This document shows positions 20,541 through 25,194 of a stretch of 25,194 bases of DNA, piece by piece (positions within the stretch are counted from its first letter, which is position 1; each line of letters starts with the position of its first letter). The notes under the pieces were generated by a model that saw only the letters and a list, made by a program, of their open reading frames with translations, made no database searches and was not told where the DNA came from. The stretch covers positions 1 through 25,194 of the forward strand of contig CAJUII010000045.1 in the NCBI GenBank assembly GCA_910586405.1, written 5' to 3'. A program made the position numbers and the translations under genes. This DNA is from an uncultured Lachnospiraceae bacterium (GTDB lineage Bacteria > Bacillota > Clostridia > Lachnospirales > Lachnospiraceae).

Positions 20541-23402
20541 CTATTTATCTGATATTTCACCAGTATCTATATGAAGTTCCTTTTTGCCTGATTGTGTATT
20601 CACTGTGATTACTGTATCATCTGTCCATTGAAGTTCACCCGCCGGATACTCCCATGCTATGCTTTGAACTGTGTTTTTCCTTTGCTCCATGCCCTCTTTC
20701 AGATGTTCTATAATATAAATATCTTTCTTTTCACGTTCTTCATCAATACTGAAAAATGCCAGTCTATCCCCATTGGGTGATACAGATAAATACGACAGAC
20801 TGCTTCCTCCATTTGTTGCAAATACAGCCTGTTCCTGATAGTTCATGACTGCCTCTGGACCTGTCTGTTCCGAGAAGTGCGGGGTCGGTTCTATATAGTA
20901 AAGACTTCTGTAATCATCCGATGCCCACTGAAAGGATATCCCATAATGACTGTCGATACTTTCACAGTCTGGCATACGGTACACACACAGAAATGACGTA
21001 GATGGATTCACATGGGCAATTACGCCCAGCGTATCTTGATTAATCCAGTGTAAATCATATACAGCCGTGGCGAGCATTGATTGTTCGTCAACTCCTATTT
21101 CTTTTATCTTCCCTGTGCTATTATTTCGAACATATACTGTACAGAAATCATCATCTGTGACATATGCACTCCATTCACCATTTGCGCTGTCCGCATAAAC
21201 CTGAGAGCTTTCAGCAGTGTTTATTGGCTTTGCCTCAGTGTGCTGAACAGAGCTTGTATTATATGTCAGCTCACTTGCAGGAAGTCCTTCCGCCCGCCAG
21301 CCTTGCCCTTCTATATTCCGAAAGTTCAAATAAACTTTATTTTCATTTCCCTCCTCATCTGTACAGGAATACTGAAACAAATACACCTGCTCATCGTCAG
21401 AATGACTGATTTCCTGATCAAATGACAGCTTATCAGTGCGTTTGCTAAATTCCTGCCGCAGCTCGTCAGAATACTCCAGTCCTACCGCAAGTGCACAGAC
21501 ACCATCATAATCATGCATATTGTATAGCGCCTCGTACTCGATCGAGCATTGACGTACTGATTCTCCTGCCACATGGGAAAGTGACTGGTAAAAGCTCTCA
21601 TCCTGCTTGTCAAGCCTTGGCAGTGTCGCCTGCTCTTTTTGAAACAACATCCATTTCTGTTCCCCTGCCTCGTAATACATGTTTGCCAGTTCTACACTGT
21701 TCCAATGCAGCGCGCCATAAGTATCGTTTCCCAGTGGCAGTACATTTTCGGCAATTCGTCTATTTTTCAGCTTCTCCCCTTCTGGCAGCTCCCGCTTTGA
21801 CACAAGACCATCATACACAGTATATCCCTCTAAGAGAGAAGTATCATATGCATATAATTCATCTGTATCAAAATAATAGACATATCCGTCTGGCTCATGA
21901 TAGGGATACGGCTGAATGACCGCCAAAGATTCGTTTTGATGATCCTGATAGATCTGGACACTGCACTCTCCTCCAGTCTGTACTGCCTGACAATTCAAGG
22001 CTTTCAGATCAATGCTTTGCGTGATTTGCTGTTGAAGCAGGTCATACTCAAACAATCCGCTCGAAATATGAAAGATAATCTTGTCCGCATCTGCATAGTC
22101 AAGCGATATAAACTCCAAATCACACCAACTGTTCTCAGCCCACTGTGCCTGCTGATGCGTCAATTGGCGCTGTGTCCGTCCACCCGTCTTGTCCTGATCT
22201 GCAATCGGTATAACAGCCTCTGAACCATCTGTCGTTCTGACACGCACCTCATTCTCTGAATCTGCAATACTGTCCGACACGCTATCAGATGACACTTCTG
22301 TCAGTTCTGTGACAGGTGTCTCCTTTGCATCTGTCGCACATGCCGCCATTGTCAGCATAAGCGCCATCGTACTTCCAATCATTTTCCATTTGGCGGGCTT
22401 TTTGTACGCTAAGATATTCTTGATTCTTGCCATCGTATTCTCCTCTCCAAACGCCAGCGGGCTAACTGGCATCTGCCTTTTATTTGCAGCAAATGCCAGC
22501 AAAAGCCGGCTGTACTCCCCTCTCAGTTCATCTGTAAAAGCTGCGGTCACTTTCTCATCACAGCTCATTTCCATATCCCTGCACATCAAACGGTATGCAA
22601 TCCATACCAGCGGCTGAAACCAATAGACAATCACCAAAGCATACGCAAAGCTCTTGATCAAATGGTCCTTTCTTTGAAGGTGATACCGCTCATGTGCCAA
22701 GACACAATAGCGCTGGTTCTCACTCAGCCGAAACGGCATATATATTTTGGGTAAAAACAGTCCATACACAAACGGCGATCGTATTGTATCGCACTCATAT
22801 AGATTCTCATAGAGCTGTACGCTGTATCGAAGCCGTTTTCTCAGCATGACATGCATCATTATGGTATATGACATAAGTGTCAGTATACCGGCAATCCAGA
22901 CAACGCACAACACGCTTACGAGACGGTCTGTACCTGTCTCCTGAGTGGGTGCTGTCCTACGATGTTCTGCCTGTAGTGCTGCGCTGTCCACAGGATTTTC
23001 CTTTATTTCCTTCGTCGGGCCTTTCATCAATTCAGGAAAATTCACATCATAAATTTGCTTTACGGCTGTCAATCCAATACGTTTTAGCAGTTTTGCAGTT
23101 GTCCTGCCAGTACTGGCTGATGGTTTCTCCTCTGACAACTCCATACGGACTGTTTGATTTCCGGTTATAAAGCCACCTCTAAAAAATCCATCATTCTGGG
23201 GAATCAGATTAAATACACTGACACGCGTGTCAGCAGAGAACGGAACCGCGAGACGAAATGCCACCACAAGCCAGAGCACATAGCTAAAACTTTTCGGCAT
23301 TCCCCTGAGCAGCAGTCTGACAAACATCACCACAAGTATCACAATCCCCGCAGTGAGACTCATCTCGGCAATTTTCAAAAACAATCGGTCTATCATCTGC
23401 AT
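20541..23402 (-). CDS. M56 family metallopeptidase (BlaR1/MecR1-like) with long C-terminal sensor region
   Basis: This is a membrane zinc protease sensor that probably cleaves or triggers loss of the BlaI-type repressor encoded just upstream. Several ATGs are close together; 23400-23402 (953 residues) is preferred because AGGAG lies 8 nt upstream. A GTG at 23435 is possible. Two N-terminal helices are followed by a loop and a third helix (about 170-190). The catalytic HERYH motif is at 237-241, then EMSCDEK, then a fourth hydrophobic helix (about 342-356) ending in a lipobox-like LTMAAC. Beyond it lie about 590 mostly extracytoplasmic residues. They have a Ser/Asp-rich linker, many Tyr/Trp/Asp beta-like stretches and a late LSVSPNGDRLAFF block resembling TolB/WD40-type propeller blades. 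BlaR1 normally carries a 250-residue penicillin-binding domain there. No such S-x-x-K / K-T-G pattern was recognised. Confidence 0.88.
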   Translation of the reverse strand: MQMIDRLFLKIAEMSLTAGIVILVVMFVRLLLRGMPKSFSYVLWLVVAFRLAVPFSADTRVSVFNLIPQNDGFFRGGFITGNQTVRMELSEEKPSASTGRTTAKLLKRIGLTAVKQIYDVNFPELMKGPTKEIKENPVDSAALQAEHRRTAPTQETGTDRLVSVLCVVWIAGILTLMSYTIMMHVMLRKRLRYSVQLYENLYECDTIRSPFVYGLFLPKIYMPFRLSENQRYCVLAHERYHLQRKDHLIKSFAYALVIVYWFQPLVWIAYRLMCRDMEMSCDEKVTAAFTDELRGEYSRLLLAFAANKRQMPVSPLAFGEENTMARIKNILAYKKPAKWKMIGSTMALMLTMAACATDAKETPVTELTEVSSDSVSDSIADSENEVRVRTTDGSEAVIPIADQDKTGGRTQRQLTHQQAQWAENSWCDLEFISLDYADADKIIFHISSGLFEYDLLQQQITQSIDLKALNCQAVQTGGECSVQIYQDHQNESLAVIQPYPYHEPDGYVYYFDTDELYAYDTSLLEGYTVYDGLVSKRELPEGEKLKNRRIAENVLPLGNDTYGALHWNSVELANMYYEAGEQKWMLFQKEQATLPRLDKQDESFYQSLSHVAGESVRQCSIEYEALYNMHDYDGVCALAVGLEYSDELRQEFSKRTDKLSFDQEISHSDDEQVYLFQYSCTDEEGNENKVYLNFRNIEGQGWRAEGLPASELTYNTSSVQHTEAKPINTAESSQVYADSANGEWSAYVTDDDFCTVYVRNNSTGKIKEIGVDEQSMLATAVYDLHWINQDTLGVIAHVNPSTSFLCVYRMPDCESIDSHYGISFQWASDDYRSLYYIEPTPHFSEQTGPEAVMNYQEQAVFATNGGSSLSYLSVSPNGDRLAFFSIDEEREKKDIYIIEHLKEGMEQRKNTVQSIAWEYPAGELQWTDDTVITVNTQSGKKELHIDTGEISDK

Positions 23403-23442
23403 CATCTCCTCTCCTGCACACAACATTTCCTTCACTGACAGA

Positions 23443-23811
23443 TTATTTCACATGTTCGTCTATCATTCTCTTAATCTTGTCAGCCTCCTTCTCCGTGATC
23501 GTCTTACCACCTAGAAATGCTGTCAGAAATGCGGGAAGGGACCCATCAAAAGTACGCTCAACAAAATAGTCACTCTCGTCTGCCTGCACTCTCTCTTTAG
23601 GGATTAATACCCTCACGATCGCCTGTGTGTTCTCGATATACCCTTTTTCGCACATTTTCTTGATCTGTGTGTACGTTGTTGACTTTTTCCATCCAAGCTG
23701 CTCTTGGCACAGCCGCACCAGTTCGCCGGAGTTTACTGGTGCCGCTTCCCACACCACCAGCATAAAGCGGTAATCACTGTCGCATAGTTTCAGATTTTCC
23801 ATTCTATTCAT
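23443..23811 (-). CDS. BlaI/MecI/CopY-family repressor
   Basis: This is a 122-residue winged-helix repressor, first gene of the operon with the M56 peptidase. The DNA-binding half (about 8-75) reads LKLCDSDYRFMLVVWEAAPVNSGEL, then STTYTQIKKMCEKGYI, the BlaI arrangement with the recognition helix after Trp-Lys-Lys. The C-terminal region supplies dimerisation and, in characterised systems, the cleavage site. ATG 23809-23811 follows GAGGTG at 7-nt spacing. Its stop is separated from the M56 gene by at most about 40 nt. Two matching palindromes at the promoter are likely its binding sites, so the pair is autoregulated. No beta-lactamase or penicillin-binding protein gene is in the window. Confidence 0.92.
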   Translation of the reverse strand: MNRMENLKLCDSDYRFMLVVWEAAPVNSGELVRLCQEQLGWKKSTTYTQIKKMCEKGYIENTQAIVRVLIPKERVQADESDYFVERTFDGSLPAFLTAFLGGKTITEKEADKIKRMIDEHVK

Positions 23812-23845
23812 AACTTTTCACCTCACTTTCCTAACTGCGTAAAAA

Positions 23846-23859
23846 TCTATAGTTATAGA
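23846..23859. promoter_or_regulatory. BlaI-type operator box 1
   Basis: TCTATAGTTATAGA is an exact palindrome (TCTATA / TATAGA around GT), placed just downstream of the predicted transcription start of the blaI-like gene. It is the inverted equivalent of box 2 at 23874-23889. Confidence 0.75.
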
Positions 23860-23872
23860 CCTATTTGCATTA

Positions 23873-23901
23873 AGTTTATAACTATAGACCTGATTTGTCA
23901 A
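23873..23901 (-). promoter_or_regulatory. promoter of the BlaI/M56 operon with operator box 2
   Basis: On the minus strand TTGACA (23896-23901) and TAAACT (23873-23878) are 17 nt apart. Operator box 2, GTTTATAACTATAGAC (23874-23889), has one mismatch. It covers the -10 and much of the spacer, so a bound repressor would exclude RNA polymerase. Two boxes 14 nt apart is the usual BlaI/MecI layout. Confidence 0.8.
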
Positions 23902-23927
23902 GCATTTTTAAATACACAATCGCCGAA

Positions 23928-24314
23928 TTACTCAATCGCCCATTGATAATCATATATTTTTTTATAATTGCCGCCCTTAGAAATCCCCTTTTTATAATGC
24001 CTGATACGTCTGTTTGAGAGCTTTTTGCAAAATCTCCGCCCGATGCCTCCATGATTTTCTGAATACCGTCTGTAATACGGAATCTTTCGCTCACAAAAGT
24101 GTCCATGAACATAGATCTTATTGACATACTCAACAGGCGGGAATATAGAATGATGTCTTGTAATTGTCCAAAGCTGTCTGAGATGCCGTTGGTATTTCAA
24201 GTACCGCAGTCTCTTATTTCTTTTATATTTTCGGGCAGTTCTGATATCAGGATACTTATCTTTGTACACTCTATCACCTGCTTTTTCATCAAAATCCACT
24301 TCACGCTGCCACAC
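23928..24314 (-). CDS. hypothetical basic, Tyr/Arg-rich protein, 128 aa
   Basis: I do not recognise this protein. It runs from GTG 24312-24314 to TAA 23928-23930 and contains no internal Met, so the start rests on GTG with only a weak ribosome binding site. The HAD gene ends 11 nt upstream, and coupling is possible. Over a quarter of residues are Lys, Arg or His, and Tyr is frequent. The stretches are RKYKRNKRLRYLKYQRH, HHSIFPPVEYVNKIYVHG, YYRRYSENHGGIGRRF and SNRRIRHYKKGISKGGNYKK. There is no signal peptide or membrane helix, so nucleic-acid or ribosome binding is the most natural guess. The ordered Gly-rich C-terminal half looks protein-like. Reading open for 128 codons could still be chance. 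Confidence 0.5.
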   Translation of the reverse strand: MWQREVDFDEKAGDRVYKDKYPDIRTARKYKRNKRLRYLKYQRHLRQLWTITRHHSIFPPVEYVNKIYVHGHFCERKIPYYRRYSENHGGIGRRFCKKLSNRRIRHYKKGISKGGNYKKIYDYQWAIE

Positions 24315-24325
24315 GCCATAAAATA

Positions 24326-24943
24326 TTATACTCTTACCCCCGCTTTCCTTAGAAAATGTCGAAGTTCCTCTACGTCGCCATAATACACGCAGCCGCGCAT
24401 TCCCTGATTTCCGGCTGCTTCTATATTCGCTGGTGTATCATCAATAAAAAAACATTCCTCTGGCTTTAGTGAAAAAGTCTGGAAAAAATTCTGATATGCT
24501 GCTGGTTCTGGTTTGAGCAGTCTATGCTCACATGAAATCCAAATCCCCTTCATATAGGCAATCGACTTGATATATTTGCAGAATGTCCTAAAACGATGGG
24601 AGGTGTTGGACATCAGATACAATTCATATCCCTTTTGGGACAATTCCTCCACCAATTGTTCCATCGGCGGATTTGGCAGATGCACCATACGAAATTCTCT
24701 GATAAACCGTTCTACTGTGCCATGCAGATGTTCTGGCATCCGCTCGCATATAGAGGCAATCGCCTCATCGTCCGTGACTGTCCCCCTGTCCATCCACAGC
24801 CACTCCACTGATCCGCACAGATGATTTTTAATCCAGTTAAAGTCCTCCTCATTATGAACATATCGGTAAATATACTCTCTCTGCTGAAATACAGTAAGTA
24901 CATTGCCCATATCAAATACGATATTTTTTATCTCATTGTCCAT
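24326..24943 (-). CDS. HAD-superfamily hydrolase (subfamily IA, YihX-like phosphatase)
   Basis: This is a 205-residue cytoplasmic phosphatase-type enzyme. ATG 24941-24943 follows AGGAGG at 9-nt spacing; the longer in-frame reading lacks support. Motif I is VFDMGNVL with nucleophile Asp11. As in YihX and its relatives, the second Asp of DxD is replaced, here by Gly in D-M-G-N. Motif II is the Ser of LMSNTS, motif III the Lys of RLLKPEPAAY, and motif IV the paired Asp of FFIDDTPANIEAA. A helical cap lies between motifs I and II. The closest described relatives hydrolyse sugar phosphates such as glucose-1-phosphate, but the substrate here is unknown. It may be followed in the same transcript by the small basic protein. 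Confidence 0.92.
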   Translation of the reverse strand: MDNEIKNIVFDMGNVLTVFQQREYIYRYVHNEEDFNWIKNHLCGSVEWLWMDRGTVTDDEAIASICERMPEHLHGTVERFIREFRMVHLPNPPMEQLVEELSQKGYELYLMSNTSHRFRTFCKYIKSIAYMKGIWISCEHRLLKPEPAAYQNFFQTFSLKPEECFFIDDTPANIEAAGNQGMRGCVYYGDVEELRHFLRKAGVRV

Positions 24944-25069
24944 TCTATGTTCCTCCTGTTTCTTAGCGTAAGTACTACGCCAGTATTTATATTTTATGAT
25001 ATCAAATACGCGCACTTTTTTAAAGTAATTTTTTCCTATAACAATTAGCTCTTTTTAACAAAAATCTTG

Positions 25070-25192
25070 TTAGCCTGCCCTTGCTAACCGTTCATCATCA
25101 ACGATAATTTCCTTTCCCAACACAAGAAATACAGTCGGATTGTCCTGCTTTTCAAAATAGCTGTCCATAGCAGACGGTTCAAAATATCGTTC
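25070..25192 (-). CDS. 3' end of an unidentified gene (partial)
   Basis: The frame enters from the right edge and stops with TAA at 25070-25072, giving the last 40 residues of a protein. The residues start ERYFEPSAMDSYF and end VFLVLGKEIIVDDERLARAG, an ordinary soluble-looking C-terminus with no stop interruptions. It is too short to identify. A short TAACAA/TTGTTA hairpin (25056-25072) overlaps the stop but has no T-tract. The gene lies upstream of the HAD gene on the same strand with a 126-nt gap. Confidence 0.6.
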   Translation of the reverse strand, partial: ERYFEPSAMDSYFEKQDNPTVFLVLGKEIIVDDERLARAG

Positions 25193-25194
25193 TG

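Noticed and set aside
23882..24133. 83-codon minus-strand frame overlapping the basic orphan gene
   Set aside because: It runs through the BlaI operon promoter and has no ribosome binding site; the alternative 128-codon frame is more protein-like.

Overview
The window looks like a chromosomal segment of a gut-type clostridium, most likely a Lachnospiraceae member (Bacillota). This is an inference from several things: moderate GC, strong AGGAGG-type ribosome binding sites, sigma-A promoters, a ZTP riboswitch over purine genes, an archaeal-type IMP cyclohydrolase paired with a stand-alone AICAR transformylase, a BlaI/M56 pair with a long extracellular region, and small clostridial-looking hypothetical proteins. 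No phage, insertion sequence, CRISPR array or rRNA was seen. Most genes lie on the minus strand.

Layout from left to right. 30-1641 (+): ATPase and permease of a nitrate/sulfonate/taurine-type ABC importer. 1686-1889 (-): a 67-residue small protein, followed by an intergenic stretch with a near-perfect 43-nt palindrome. 2177-2941 (+): an SDR oxidoreductase. 3158-3240 (+): tRNA-Leu(CAA) with its own promoter and terminator. 3375-5622 (-): the last two steps of IMP synthesis, controlled by a ZTP riboswitch overlapping a terminator. 5721-7496 (-): a cytoplasmic GH13 neopullulanase/cyclomaltodextrinase-type enzyme with an 18-bp perfect operator palindrome in its leader. 7692-9393 (-): a TetR regulator followed by an aldo/keto reductase with a C-terminal ferredoxin domain.

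9598-13744 (-): a marR - ABC - ABC operon encoding a heterodimeric exporter whose two halves carry complementary degenerate motifs. 13871-16208 (-): greA followed by a Uup-type ABC-F gene. 16319-17170 (-): a formate/nitrite (FNT) channel, divergent from a LacI-family regulator (17431-18423, +). That regulator overlaps tail-to-tail with a diaminopimelate decarboxylase gene transcribed behind a TrmB-type regulator (18418-20418, -). 20541-23811 (-): a BlaI-type repressor followed by an M56 (BlaR1/MecR1-like) metallopeptidase with about 590 extra C-terminal residues, and two BlaI-like operator boxes at the promoter. 23928-24943 (-): a HAD phosphatase and a basic, tyrosine-rich orphan protein. 25070-25192 (-): the 3' end of an unidentified gene.

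The main theme is a row of small, self-contained regulator-plus-target modules (MarR/ABC exporter, TetR/AKR, TrmB/DAP decarboxylase, BlaI/M56, ZTP riboswitch/purine genes). The most interesting items are the split purine module under the ZTP switch, the M56 sensor with an unusual extracellular region, and the shared-looking LacI-type palindromes at the GH13 and lacI promoters. No clearly new system was demonstrated. The findings state which searches would decide each case.
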